Counted from the stretch's first letter, positions 35,043-46,655 are shown. The stretch: 64,000 nt of DNA from Aquilaria yunnanensis (GCA_039654915.1 CM077599.1:23683501-23747500); one strand, 5' to 3'. Notes: generated by a model from the letters alone, not told the origin. A program made the numbers and translations.

Positions 35043-35095
35043 TCTCGAATCGGTGAATCACAGGGACAGCCTCCGGCCGTCCCTCTCCAACTTAT
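34962..35095. repeat. Diverged tandem duplication at the P3 5' end
   Basis: CTCGAGTCGGTAAACTGCAG with its 30 bases of flank (34962-35013) recurs as CTCGAATCGGTGAATCACAG (35043-35095), offset about 81 bp. In minus-strand translation VVPAVYRLEVE in one copy corresponds to a similar peptide in the other, but the second copy is out of frame or stopped. Confidence 0.6.
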
Positions 35096-36542
35096 TAGCC
35101 ATTCTAGTCTCAGCTACTAATTAACGGTTAGCCATCCTACTCTCAGCTACTAATCAAGTGTTTAGTCTCAGCTACTAATCAATATATATATACACACACA
35201 CCAAATTAAGCTGAATGCTCAGTACCTAATTACAAAGTTGAATTAGTTCACCAACTTTAATTGGCAATGGCATGGACTCTTTCCTTCAATTAACAATATT
35301 CACTCCAGTTGTAAACTTGTTGACTCCCCAAGATGTTTCCTTCTTCTCAAGGCTGTCGTTTGTAATGTCCAACTGACTATTTATAAATACCAAAATATGC
35401 AAGAGACCATATTTATAATACTGTCTCTGTTTCATGGTATATCTTCTTACCCATTTTTGAAAAAATATGAATTTTTTGTCACACACACTACTAAAATGAA
35501 CTCTTTTTCCAATTGTCTAATTTTTAAAGGTCTACTATTTGGAAATTACCAACATGACAAGTCATTGGAAAGCCAGGATTAAACTTCCATTAGCTTAGCC
35601 TTGAAAAATAAGAAAACGATCTTAACCTCTCCCACATGCTGTTTTATGTTATGTATTAATTGAATAAAGTAATTATTTATTCTTTTATGGAAAATGGGGG
35701 ACAATTTAAAAACAAATATTTCCAACGGGCGTACCCAGTGGAAATTCAATTTCTTTGCTTTCCGACGATTTAACCACCGGAAAAGGACACTAAATGAAGC
35801 GGCACATTTTGTCCAAAGGTTTCCTAGGCTTGGCCATTGGGAACTCAAAAGTAAAGTAAAACCCTCCCACCCTCAAGCGCTAGACTGAAAAATGAGCACA
35901 GCAGGTCCTCCCTCCCTATTCTTCGTCCCTCCCTCCGTCACAACGCACACACACGCACGAATTGTGAAAATCTGGGCATAGGATTCCAAAACTAGGATGT
36001 GTTTGGCTCATTCTTGCAAATCTTGTGTAGATTAGTCCAGAAAACAAGGTATCTTTGCAATTGGTAGCCAATTTTTTGAAATTTTTGGATTTTGGTATTT
36101 TTTGGATCTATGAGTTTCCAGGTTGTAAGAGTGCATTCTTTGACTAGTTTTCACAGTTTGGAGGCTTTCCCATTGTTCTCCGATGGTGATTTTTTGATTT
36201 GGAGGCAAGTTGTAGAAAATTTCTTTTCCTCTTTATTATGTATTTGTTTTTCAAGGAATTTGACGAAAAATTAGAATGTTGGTGGTCATTTTTGTTAAAT
36301 GTTGTTGATTTGTTGTTGTTATTTATTGCAGTAGTAATTTATCCATTGATATACATGTATTTTTATTGTTAAATTTTTTTTATTTTTAAAATCGGGAATA
36401 AAAAAATATGTATTTGGATATTGTTCTTGTATTTGAAATATTGCCAAAATCTAATGCCCCAATTAACTAAGCTTATAGTTTAAGTTTCACTTTTGTCCTA
36501 AATAAAAAATAATATAAAGGTTCAAGGAGTAGGACCCATACA
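35096..36542. other. Flank of P3; possible 5' UTR of a lost gene
   Basis: 35099-35190 has three copies of TCTCAGCTACTAAT(C/T)AA, 26-35 bp apart. 35300-35880 has only short frames. 35890-36050 is pyrimidine-rich (CCTCCCTCCCTATTC, CGTCCCTCCCTCC, then CACACACACGCACG) and ends AGAAAACAAGGTATCT, which resembles a transcribed leader with a splice donor. A gene reading right would be interrupted by the CACTA element at 36546, and no continuation is recognised beyond it. Confidence 0.25.
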
Positions 36543-36559
36543 AGCCACTACTAAAAAAC

Positions 36560-36950
36560 GGGGTTTTACCAACGTGCATAATTACCAACGGCCTAGCTGT
36601 TGGTAAATACCAATGTGTACAACCGTTGGTAACACATTCCAACATGCACGCGTTGGTGAAATTTGATTTCGAAATGGGCCAAATTTTTGGGCTTTCGTAC
36701 CAACGTCTTAGCCGTTGGTAAATAACGTTGTAGGAGTGAGGCTTCTTTCCAACGGTCTTAGCCGTTGGTAATTACCAATGGGCTTGACCGTTGGTGATTT
36801 TCCAATGTGCAGCTATTGGTGGCCCAATTTTGTACGTTTGGGCTTTGAGTCTGGGCTTCGTTTACCAACGGCTAAGCCGTTGGTATATTCTACACTAAAC
36901 GGTGCGTTTCATTTTTGGTTTTCCAACGGCTAGGCCGTTGGAAAAGGCGT
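36560..36950. repeat. CACTA-1 left subterminal repeats
   Basis: Repeated ACCAACG and CGTTGGT words, often paired as hairpins around CTAAGC or CTTAGC (for example CCAACGGCTAAGCCGTTGG). In En/Spm such repeats bind the TNPA-type protein. CACTA-2 has the same family of repeats at 42940-43350. Confidence 0.85.
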
Positions 36951-37570
36951 TTTATAACCTGTCTTCCTCCTCCAGCCATTTCACTGTGCGTAGATTGGGC
37001 GTTTCGCGATCTTGGTCCGAGGTCCGCCGCTGAGGTCTCCATTGCCGTCGACGGAGCATCAATAGCTGGGAAACGCTTCGTTTGGTCCTGGCTTTGAAAG
37101 ATCTAGTGAGGATTCGAACGTTTATACGGTTACGCGTCCATTTTCGTTTTCATTTACATCTCCGCTTTTTAATCGTTCCTGCACCCTCGATTTCTTCAGA
37201 TCGTCGTTCCATTTGTTGCGTTGAAGGTTTCCCCTCCGTGATTCGTCCGACTCTGAAGTTGTTAGAGGTTAGTTTTTTGTGAATCGAAATGATGCTGACA
37301 AAATGGACGTGTTTCGTGACTGCTGGAAAAAAAAATGCATTTCCTTATTCTGGAGTATGTAAACCTGATATGTTGTGTATGAGCTCCATTTTAAAGTGTT
37401 TCTGAATGTTATTAGTCGTTTATTAGTGATGTCGTTTGGTTGTTCAATGTCCGTGAGGACTCAATTCTAAATGTACATATGAAACTTGAATGTAAAAGAA
37501 AAAAAGTGTATGGAACTTCTAAGCTATAAATCTCTTTTGCTGCAGACTTTTTGTTCTTAATTATTATAGT

Positions 37571-38538
37571 CAGGCAATAACAAAGTTGAAACAAGAGCTT
37601 ATGCTTTTGAGTTTAGATGGCCCATGGAATTTGTAAGTTTTGTTCTCTACCTGTATACATGCTGAAATATTCTTCTACCAGGACTAAAGAAGACCATGAT
37701 TGTTCCATCTCCAGCCCTTTTGTTCCTTCTCTCTTTAGCCTGATCCAGCTCTTGCATTTACAGTCATTCTCCATTATTCTATAGCTTGTAAAAGACTACA
37801 GAGCATGGGCATTGGGCGATACCTCTAGACAGCCTCTTGGAACAGGTGAAATTTGAGGGGCCTACGAAAAAAAAAGCAGCCCCTTTGTAGTTTGAACTTT
37901 TTGGCTTGTCTCATTTTGAGTAGGTGTATATTTCTAGCACATGGTCTCTAGATTAGTATTGTATATTGGTAAAATGTTATGCTATTGTGGTCAATGAATC
38001 CATCTGCTATTTCAGCAGTTGAGTTTTGCTATTCGTTTGTAGGCAACTGTGTTTGATATCTCTAGGACTCCCTCTCATGTTGTTTGATTGAAACTACAAC
38101 CTCTTCATGCTTATTGTTTGATCTATGTTTCTTCCTATTCAAACATTTAGTATTATAAAGTTTCTCCTTCGAAATCTTTTCAGGTCTAGTCGACAAGTTG
38201 AAGCTTTTCTGTCATACTGCTTTGTACAAGTTGGATTTAGCTTCATCGAATATTAATTTTCAGTTTTAGTACAGTCTTTGATAATTGATTAGTACATGTA
38301 CATGATTGGGCATGAAGTTAAATGCACGAACTAGGGCTGTTCAATTAGTAATAGCCAGTAGTAGACGTATGCGACTTGTTGGTCGATTCACTCTCTGTTT
38401 TGTCTTTTGTTTGTCCTGTTTCAGGAGGAAGCAGCAGCAATCAAGGCAGCAGGGAAGGCGTGGCACTGGACTATTATCTCGGACAGTGACTACACCGAAT
38501 TTGATAACTTCTCTAACTGGTTGGGCGTGTCACAGTAA
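37571..38538 (+). pseudogene. Exon-like blocks of an unidentified captured gene
   Basis: Block 1 is 37571-37633, bounded by TTATAG and GTAAGT. Block 2 is about 37800-37846, bounded by CTACAG and GTGAAA. Block 3 is 38425-38538, after TTTCAG, open to a TAA as [15 protein letters not shown] then [14 protein letters not shown] and LGVSQ. Block 3 reads like a true protein C-terminus, but another frame of it is also open and I do not recognise the family. The splice phases of the three blocks do not agree in a single frame, so the assembly is unsure. They lie inside CACTA-1 and are probably gene capture. Confidence 0.35.
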
Positions 38539-39023
38539 TTGCAGCTCCAGGTTTGGAATTACGCTTTAATTTTGAGGTTGCTTTGTGCCATTCACACGAA
38601 AAAAAAAATTACTTCACGGGTTAAATAAGTTAGTAGCTATCACTTGAATGTAGAGATAAGTTCGCAAAAGTTAGCTCCAGGGTGCTGTCAATTGCTTATG
38701 ACTCTATGAGAATGGAAGGACAAGTGGGGTTGTAAGCTGTGTTTGGACATATTACATTGCATAATTAATTACACAACCAAAGTTCATCTGGTTTAGATCA
38801 AGTTAAATATTGGACTAGGAATGAGTGAAAGGGAAAAAGAAATAAAACCTATAATGTTAACCCAGTTCCATACAATTTGACATTCTTGATTAATGACTCA
38901 ATCCCAGTCATTGCATTAAAAGATATACAATGATATATAGAAGGACCAAGGAATTCTCCTAATCAACATGTTTTACAGCACCAAGCCCTTTGTAGCAACA
39001 TGTATAAAGAAACGAACAAATAC

Positions 39024-39488
39024 CTATCCACTTGCACCCAGAAAATAATGATCTACTGGATCTTTAGCTATATCAAACCGCTTGAAACTACATATGCTAT
39101 CAACAGTGTATGTTCCATGCTCTGATTCTTCAGCTCCAACCTCACTTGAAATTTTGGCTGAAACTGAAAATTCATGAGCACTTGTGGTGACTTGTTCTTT
39201 TCCTGTTTCATCCATGCTTTCTCCAATATAATCATCAACAACACCAGACTTGTTAGAGCTACATTGGCCTTGATAACTTTTGTCATCAGAATTATCCAGT
39301 ATTCCCTGGCACTTGACTTCATGGTCTTTATCAGCCACATCCACATTTTTACGCCTTCCTGAAAACAATCCACTAGCCAGTTTGCTCATAAAATCAAGGG
39401 CTGCTAAAGAGAGTGACATTGTTGCATTTCTCACAGTATTATTCTCTAAGCTCTCCCCAGTCCCTGAATTGGCACCTCTGGCCAGCTC
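39024..39488 (-). pseudogene. Captured exon of a UBC24/PHO2-type ubiquitin-conjugating enzyme
   Basis: A 153-codon open exon on the minus strand, preceded by a good splice acceptor (GTATAG) and starting ELARGANSGTGES. It contains MSLSLAALDFMSKLASGLFS and ends FKRFDIAKDPVDHYFLGASG. The last part matches the region just before the catalytic UBC domain in large plant E2 enzymes of the UBC23/24/25 group (PHO2 is UBC24; these are large E2 or E2/E3 hybrids acting on membrane phosphate transporters in phosphate homeostasis). The catalytic domain itself is not found. The frame is intact over the whole exon, suggesting recent capture or some constraint. It lies inside CACTA-1, on the strand opposite to the transposon gene remnant. 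Confidence 0.65.
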
Positions 39489-41230
39489 CTATACAACAAG
39501 CATTTATATCAATCACCTGCAATATGACTGCAAGAAAGAAGACTGCTAATGATTGGATTAGCTTTGAAGGTAATTAAATGATGAACAAAATTTTCAATTA
39601 CAACACAAATGAATTTAAGTGCTCGCGCACATGAAGCATACATCTAAAGTGCAAAAATCAATCTTGTGGTCCTATTTCCAAGATTCAGTCATTTTGCATT
39701 TAAGCATTTAATTAAACTACTGAAGATGCTTAAATGCTCAATATCAATTATCTTATAGTTAAGTTTTAACATGATGCTTGACAATTGACATAGTGCCTTA
39801 GTTGGTAATAAAGTCAGGATCTGACTGATGGAACAGTAATTCTTGGGCCAATTTACTGATTTTTTAAAAGGTGCATTCTGTTTCGCTTGAAATCTTTTGG
39901 CCAACATTCAAAACACGCCATAAGTCTAATCAGCTAGTAAATTACAATCCCTTCTTGCATAGAAACATTGTGTTTAGGTCTTAAGCCGGAAATCTACCCA
40001 TAAACCTCCAGTATGTTTGGTTATGTAGAAAAATCTAGATTCTAGCCTTTTAAACCAGGTTTGAAAGTTCAGACACACTTCAAATCTATTCTCTAACTTG
40101 TATTCAAAATCCTAGGTTGAAACTATGGCCCTAGCTTAAAGTCAAAGTCATGGTCAAAGATCCCAGACATCAAACTGTTACTGCAGAAATTCCTTCCCAG
40201 AAACAATACACTTTAAACTTATAATTTTCAAAGTTCCTATACACTTGTAAATTTATGATTTCCATTCATCTTCTCATTTTCAGTGGCATTACCTTGATCT
40301 TAAGGGTAACGAAGCACCAAAACAGAAACATTGTTCCTGAACTCTTGAGAAGTAATAAACCAGCAAGATGGATTCAAGAATTCTGTGGCCAAAGCATGAT
40401 TTACTAGTCTGAACAAACTCATAATGTGATAGTAGTCTTGCTCGCAAAGTTTCAGCTGAAATGCTTTCTTCCATTAAATATTCAACTCTAAAGTCAAAGG
40501 TGACCATCCTAAGCCAATTATGCTGAATTTTTCATTTTTTCCCAGCAGCTGCAGCAAATCATCTCATGCTTTTGCTGTATGGGCTGTAGATCAAAATTAC
40601 AGAGCCTTTTGCAACATGTTTGACAAAACACATTATAAGTATTGTTCGCCGAGCATGGGGACTAATTCAATAAACAAAGTTCCTTCCAATTCTGTCGGTT
40701 TTTAGCATTTGCCCTGTTGGGTCTGAAGCAGATACATTTAAGGTTTTAATAAATTTGCAATTTGAATAAATAATCTCTATGTATCATTTATGCATTATCA
40801 TTCATGCATACTAATGCAATAAGATCATCCTAAGACTTTCCAAGTTAAGTAGGTAAGACTATTTCTAAATACAGAGTGAGCTAACTCATTATAACCCTGA
40901 GAAAAAAAAAACATGAGAGGATGGTAGCCCCGTCCGGAGCTCTATATCATGTTTGTAATTAGAATTAGTGATTATTATTAAAATTTTGAAAAAAAATTAA
41001 GATAACTATTAATTTTTAAGTTCAACGGTTTGATCCTAATAAATTATTCAAAATACCATGCCAATTCTAAAAGTTGTTCTTAAACAATTACATTTTACCT
41101 CTTACTATTTTCTTTGAAAAATTGTTCTCCATTCATCTCAAAACTATTACAATTTATTCAATTTGAGACAGTCCCAAGTCTTTATACCATATTTATATTT
41201 AGTAAAATATTTTACCATACTACAAGTCAA
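39489..41230. other. Captured or filler DNA in CACTA-1, no gene resolved
   Basis: No clear exon. It may include intron sequence of the captured E2 gene (it lies upstream of the E2 exon on that strand). A 72-codon minus frame at 40289-40507 has no recognisable domain. 40930-41230 is AT-rich. Confidence 0.35.
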
Positions 41231-41249
41231 ACTATTATTTTAATATTAT

Positions 41250-41582
41250 AAGACAAGTAAGTGTGTCATACCCGGACGCCGACAGCCAGGTGCCATCCCG
41301 CCTATCGACATCACACAGACACCACAATTGAACGAGCAAGTACAGAAGATGATGGTGGAGGAGAATGCGCGAAGGGATGCGGAGTACGAGAGGAAGCTGG
41401 AGAGAATTAAGAGAAGACAGAGAGCAGAGATGGAGGCTCAGAGAGCAGCATTGGAGGCGAACCGGGCTCAGTTGGAGATTATTTGTCGTTCATTAAACCT
41501 TCCGTGCCCGTCGGCTCAACCAATTCCACAGTATCCTGATGACTCGGACTCGGAGGATGAGGAGATAGTCGGGACTCCATGA
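41250..41582 (+). pseudogene. Last exon of the CACTA Transposase_24-type gene (in CACTA-1)
   Basis: The open frame reads PGRRQPGAIPPIDITQTPQ, then a charged helix (EENARRDAEYERKLERIKRR then AEMEAQRAALEANRAQLE), then an acidic end (DDSDSEDEEIVGTP) and TGA. It is clearly a predicted coiled coil. It matches the 3' part of the CACTA-2 partner gene (about 52000-52318), where the same frame is broken by two stops. Here it is uninterrupted. All preceding exons are missing, so it is a remnant left when the interior was replaced. Confidence 0.8.
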
Positions 41583-41909
41583 TGGTCGTCATCATCAGGT
41601 AAATCATTTCCAAAGTTCTTGTGTTACCAGACTTAGACAATTTCTTGTTAGACCTAATTAAGACTAAGTTGAAATTACTGAAATGTGTAATCCGTTGAAT
41701 GTGGTGTGCTTTCTTCCAGACATATATGTTCTTGTTATAATTATGCTGTATTTGAGAATATTTTATGAAAATTACATATGCATAGCTGTGATATCTTTAT
41801 TGCTGAGTAAAGCCGGGGGTCTACTTTTGAATTGGTATGTTAATTTTGAAATTGTTTAAAACTGGGTAAAAAATGAAACAAAATACGCCGACCTGGAACG
41901 TTTAATGTA

Positions 41910-42390
41910 CATTACCAATGTTCAATCGGAGTTTACCAACTAGCGCGCGTTAGGAATTACCGCATGTTATTACCAACTGCTGGCAGTTGGAAACTTACAA
42001 ATTTCTGGCCAGTTTGTAAGTTTCCAACTGCCAGCAGTTGGTAATTTTCCAACTGCCAGTAGTTGGAAACTTACAAATTCGTGGCCAGTTTGTAAGTTTC
42101 CAACTGCTGGGCAGTTGGTAAACTTACCAATACTTCCAACTGCCCAACAGTTGGTAAACTACCAACTGCCCAGCAGTTGGTAAGTACAACTACGCGATGG
42201 AAACCAAGCCTGGGTCATGACCGTTGGTAATTACCAACGTGAATTTTATCAACGTCTATATGTTGGAATTTACCAACGTGTTATTAATTGTGCGTTAGTA
42301 AAAAATTTTCCAACTCCAACTTATCGAATACCAACTTGCGTTTACCAACGGCTCCGTTTACCAACGCGCAGCAGTTGGTAAACACGTGCA
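41910..42390. repeat. CACTA-1 right subterminal repeats
   Basis: Arrays of CCAACTGCCAGCAGTTGG-type palindromes with linkers such as AACTTACAAATT and CTGGCCAGTTTGTAAG, amplified into larger direct units between 41980 and 42190. Closer to the end the repeats return to ACCAACG forms. CACTA-2 has a simpler version at 52640-52960. Confidence 0.85.
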
Positions 42391-42404
42391 ATTTAGTAGT
42401 GAGC

Positions 42405-42914
42405 ATATATATAGTGTAAGTATAATTTTTGTTCCAAAATCAATTTAGAGAAAAAAAACTGCATATGGCGTTTACGGGTTACTTTGGATTCCTTGGTCAT
42501 CTCTGGAAAAAGAATTGAGCAGGACTTTTCAAACATCCGTGAGGACTTATCTTGCCGGAGTGATAAATTATGAGTTAATTAACAAATATAAGATATTGGT
42601 CAGGTACAAGAATTCATTTGTCAATAAATATTCAATCAGTAAATACAAAATGTGGTTACTAACGCACTTGTGGGAGTTGACTTATTCCTTCTCCTACAAA
42701 TAAGGTGCATCAAAGTTGGCACATGTTGGGGGTTAATCACTACCGGTTGAAGATGACAAACATCTGACATGAAAGGGGCCTTGTAAAATGGCAAACAAAG
42801 GCCTTGTTCATGTTCGATGTAACATACGAGCAACCTCCCTATAAGTAGTAAATAATTTCTTTTTACAAGAAACGTGATAGGATGCAGCGAAACCAACAAT
42901 CTATTGGATATTTG
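42405..42914. other. Spacer between the two CACTA elements
   Basis: About 510 bp of unidentified AT-rich DNA. A minus-strand open frame of 107 codons begins at 42959 inside CACTA-2 and crosses the junction, so it is not credible as a gene. Confidence 0.6.
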
Positions 42915-42939
42915 AATCACTACTAAAAAATCATGATTT

Positions 42940-43350
42940 TCCAACAGTTTTATTACCAACGGCTAAGCCGTTGGTAATTGCCAACGTGTAGGACCGTCGG
43001 TAAAAATTTCCAACGTGCACGCGTTGGTGAAAAATGAATGCATTTTTTGTGTTTTTACCAATGGCTAAGCCGTTGGTAATCGCCAATGTGTAGGACCGTT
43101 GGTAAAAATTTCCAACATGCACGCGTTGGTGGAGATTTTTTTTTTTTGTGTTTTTACCAACAGCTAGGCCGTTGGTAATTAGCTACGGTTATGACCGTTG
43201 GTAGTTTTCCTACTGTGACGCGTTGGTATATTATGGCCTGCAATTGGGCCTGTTTAAGTGGGCTTAGTTACCAACAGCTAGGCCGTTGGTAAATATCAAA
43301 GTAAAACGTTGCGTTTCAATTAAACAGTTACCAATGGTTAGCCGTTGGTA
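42940..43350. repeat. CACTA-2 left subterminal repeats
   Basis: Multiple copies of TACCAACGGCTAAGCCGTTG, CACGCGTTGGT and related words. A roughly 95-bp unit is duplicated head to tail (42955-43045 and 43056-43135), both reading CCAAC(G/A)TGCACGCGTTGGT. Confidence 0.85.
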
Positions 43351-43359
43351 ATATGTTTT

Positions 43360-44100
43360 TAAAACCCATCTTCTTCCTCTTCTGCTTCAGTCGTGAAGTT
43401 GCTGGTCGTGTTTGAGTCTCGAGCGCTGCCGACGGACGTCGGTCAATTACCGCCGATTATGGTCTTTCGCCGGCCGATTTGTACCGTTCTTCTCCCCATT
43501 TTGTAGATCTACTGGTAATTACTCTTGTTTGTGATTATTTTTACTGTTATTTTTTTATTTGAAGTAAATAGTATAAATATTGTATTTCTTGAGAGATTTT
43601 GCTTTGATTTTGCAGTTTAAACTCCTATCTTTGGTTCCATAGCTGGACATTGCCAATCCGACGTCCCAATAGCTGTTACAGGTAATTTTTTCTTTTTTTT
43701 TTAAGTTTATATCCGAATAGTTTAGCTATTTGGACTGAAAAAAATGTGTTTTTATTATTTATTTTGTCATTAAAATTTATGTATGGTGATTGTTTTTCTT
43801 ACATTGGTCTGGGTATTTGAGTTTGGTTATTGCCAATTGATTTGTGTTAATTTTTTTAATTTTTAGGTAATTTTTTTTATGGAAAATGTGTTATGAAATT
43901 GATTTATGGTATTTAATTATGCTTAATATAGTAAGTTTCATTTTTCATATAGATTGTTGTATGAATTGATTGTTTCAATATTTTTTCGATCGTTACTTGG
44001 TTGACTTAAGCTTTAATTTGATTGATTCATTTAATTAGTCTTGAGTAATAATACCAATAATAACATAATAAAAATAATAATAAGAGTAATAATGCCTAAA
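43360..44100 (+). promoter_or_regulatory. Probable leader region of the CACTA-2 genes
   Basis: TTCTTCCTCTTCTGC followed by GC-rich DNA (43380-43500) corresponds to 36955-37080 in CACTA-1 and looks like a transcribed leader. ACTGGTAATTAC (near 43511) and TTGCAG (near 43610) could be a leader intron. Exact transcript boundaries cannot be read. Confidence 0.35.
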
Positions 44101-44109
44101 TAATAATAA

Positions 44110-44113
44110 TGCC

Positions 44114-44182
<69 letters not shown>
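44110..44182. repeat. (AAT)n microsatellite inside CACTA-2
   Basis: About 70 bases of uninterrupted AAT, preceded by impure AAT/AATGCC text from 44045. It borders the LINE fragment. Confidence 0.9.
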
Positions 44183-44249
44183 CGTACTTACCCAATAAAA
44201 TAAAATAGTACTAGCAATAAAAATAATATGAGTAGTAGTAGCAGTAGTA

Positions 44250-45353
44250 AATGGTAGAATTTGATATCACTTTACTCCAAGGGACCCAAGCTATTTTCCT
44301 ACCCTCCCCAAAGCACCCCATTGGCAAAAAAAAGTTCAAAGAGATTCTAAACATCAGAGAACACTTGTCGAGGCACAATAAATCGAGAAGAAGAATAAGG
44401 GCAAGCTATTTAGCACTTATTTCATTACACCCCCTGCAGGCAAAAATTGTGCTTTCCAGTCACCAAGCTTTTGTTTGATTTTGTCTATTACCTGTTGCCA
44501 CGTTGCTTTCCACCTCACGTTTCTGCCAACTGGGAGCCTAAGATATTTGATGGGAAATTCATCAGTTTTACATTGAAACCTATCAACTACTATTTTTATT
44601 GTATTCAAGTCCACTCCAACCCCATACAGACTTGATTTCAATAAATTTATTTTCAGCCCTGAAAATCATTGAAAGCAATTTATAATTCTCATTAAGTTTT
44701 ACAGATTATCATAGCTCCATTCATCAAAGAACAATGTGTCATTAGCGTATTTAAGATGCGTTAGCAACACATTATCTTTGCCAATCGTCACTACTTTGAA
44801 CAGTCCCTTCTCGGCTGCCTCCCTCATTAAAATGTTTAAAGCCTTTGCAACAATCAAATTGTTAAATGGAGAAACCATATGAGCTACACGCAAAGTCACA
44901 TAGAAATCTATATAGGCTTTGTGTTGTTCCTACTGCTCTTTAAATCCAGGAAGCCCTTTAGAATATAAAACCTTCGGATATAAAAGTTGTTAATGCCAGT
45001 GGTCCTGATGTCTTTCACCTTTTTTCTTTTTTCCTGTTTCAAAAGTTCTAGGAAGTGGTTAAACTTTGTGTTATTAGAGACATCCAAACATTTTAATCAA
45101 GCAACAAATCCCTGAGGAGTGGACTGGGAGTGGACTGTCTGCCTTGTTTCTTTGATCCCCAATACCAATAATTTTGAGTCTGTTAAGAACTTTACACCTA
45201 TTAATTTATGTAATACTAAGTACAAAATCATTTCTAAGATCTTGGTTTGATACTCGTTTTCACTAATAAATGACGACCACTTGTGAGTTTCTTTCACTGT
45301 TCTTCGACAAAATCCAGCTAGCCTTCCAATCAAAATTTGGCCATCTGATCCTT
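44250..45353 (-). pseudogene. LINE (L1-type) reverse-transcriptase fragment inside CACTA-2
   Basis: Minus-strand frames read in order: 45333-45097 (WSSFISENEYQTKILEM), 44899-44699 (ALNILMREAAEKGLF then THLKYANDTLFF), and 44641-44417 (GVGVDLNTIKIVVDRFQCKT then PIKYLRLPVGRNVRWKATWQ and KIKQKLGDWKAQFL). These are the second half of a plant non-LTR reverse transcriptase. The catalytic YADD box reads YAND, and frames are shifted between pieces, so it is dead. The 5' part is missing. No clear poly(A) or target duplication is visible. Confidence 0.85.
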
Positions 45354-46080
45354 AATTTATTTTTGTTTTTTTTTTCTCTAAATAATTGCCCTCATTTAGG
45401 AATATTAAAATTTGATCTGACCTGACGATCTAGTCAAATCTATCTGTATCCAAACTCCACCTAATTCGATTTGACAAAGGATGTTAATAACTTGAACCCT
45501 GATTGTACCAAACATGACTTGAACTCAAACCTAATGAAGTAAAACCTGAGAAAAATCGAACTCAAATGACTCGAATCTGAAATACCCAGACCCGAAATGA
45601 CCCAAGCCAGAATTGGCTTAAACCCAAAATGACATAAACTCGAGATTTACCTAACTCGAACCCCAAATAACATAATAATTAAAGCCGACAAGACCTGATT
45701 TTAACCTAAATCAACATAAAATATATGATCAACAAAGATTTAAAAAAATAAGTTTTTTTATATATTGATCATTTATCGAAATTGTACATAAATTATGACC
45801 ATGCAATTTAAGAAGCTTAAAAATATTTTAAAAATATTTTTATTTAGGGATCTTATGAAATTTAAAGAATAAATTAACAAAATAACTTGTTTGGTTTGTT
45901 TAGAGGTCTTTTGTGGTATGCTGGTTTGTGGATCTTCTAGATTTTACTAGTTTAGGAGTCTCAATCGTATTCTAATTAGTAACAAAAGCAATATTTGTTT
46001 TTAGTTTTTTGCTTATAATTTTGAATATAGTTAATATAATCAAATATTTTATTTAAATTTTTTATTTGTATCCAATGTAT
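45354..46080. other. Unidentified DNA inside CACTA-2
   Basis: 45420-45720 is rich in ACCTGA/ACCCGAA words (for example CAGACCCGAAATGACCCAAG), a loose repeat with no coding sense. 45720-46080 is AT-rich with nothing recognised. Confidence 0.4.
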
Positions 46081-46345
46081 ACTTATTAAAACCTAAAACC
46101 CTAAACCCCAATCCAAACATTAATCATAAAACCTTAATCCTCCTAACCATAAACCCTATACCTAAATCTAAACTCTAACTGTAAACCTAAACCTTAACAA
46201 AAACACTAACCCTAACCTTTACCTTAGACCCTAAATCTAAACTTAAACCCAAGACCCTAATCCTAAACTTTAAAACCCTAAAGACAAAATCTAACCTAAA
46301 CTATAAGTCTATAATCCTAACAGTAAACCCTAAAGCTTAAATACA
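46081..46345. repeat. Telomere-like tract inside CACTA-2
   Basis: Degenerate CCCTAAA/AACCCTAA units (AAACCTAAAACCCTAAACCC at the start), similar in kind to 1759-2450. It sits between the LINE fragment and the TNP2-like gene. Confidence 0.8.
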
Positions 46346-46655
46346 AATACTAATTATATATAATAAATTTTTAAATTATAGTATTAAGTGCAATAATACC
46401 CATAATAATTAAATTTGAGTAATAATGACAATAATAGTAATTACGTATAGCGTTGACAGTTCCGCAAGTTTGGGGGCTTAATTGTTGTAGAGAGGAAAAC
46501 TATAAAGACTTTCTCTAGGTTTTGTTTATCTCACAATTTTTTAAGTTACTTATGTAAACATTAATGAACTTTTGTTATTTTTATTAACTCAATATTAAAC
46601 TTCACTACGTATATCATTTTCATTTACTTGATGGGTTTATGATTACGAACAGATT

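Larger units (their letters stand above)
36546..42401. mobile_element. CACTA-1: non-autonomous CACTA element with captured DNA, 5856 bp
   Basis: It starts CACTACTAAAAAACGGGG, ends ATTTAGTAGTG, and is flanked by the 3-bp target duplication AGC (36543-36545 and 42402-42404), all diagnostic of CACTA (En/Spm) elements. The left subterminal region (36565-36950) carries many copies of TACCAACGGC/GCCGTTGGTA; the right (41910-42390) carries CCAACTGC/GCAGTTGG arrays. The right end keeps the last exon of the CACTA transposase-partner gene. TNP2 is absent, replaced by host gene sequence, so it would need CACTA-2-type proteins in trans. Confidence 0.92.

Noticed and set aside
35880..36110. Start of a host protein-coding gene reading right
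   Set aside because: The leader-like composition and a possible splice donor are present, but no coding exon could be found before or after CACTA-1. It is kept only as a low-confidence region note.
39068..39373. 101-codon minus-strand frame overlapping the E2-type exon
   Set aside because: It is a different frame of the same DNA; the other frame carries the recognisable E2-family residues and a splice acceptor.
42636..42959. 107-codon minus-strand frame as a gene
   Set aside because: It begins inside the CACTA-2 terminal repeats and crosses the insertion junction, so it was created by the insertion.
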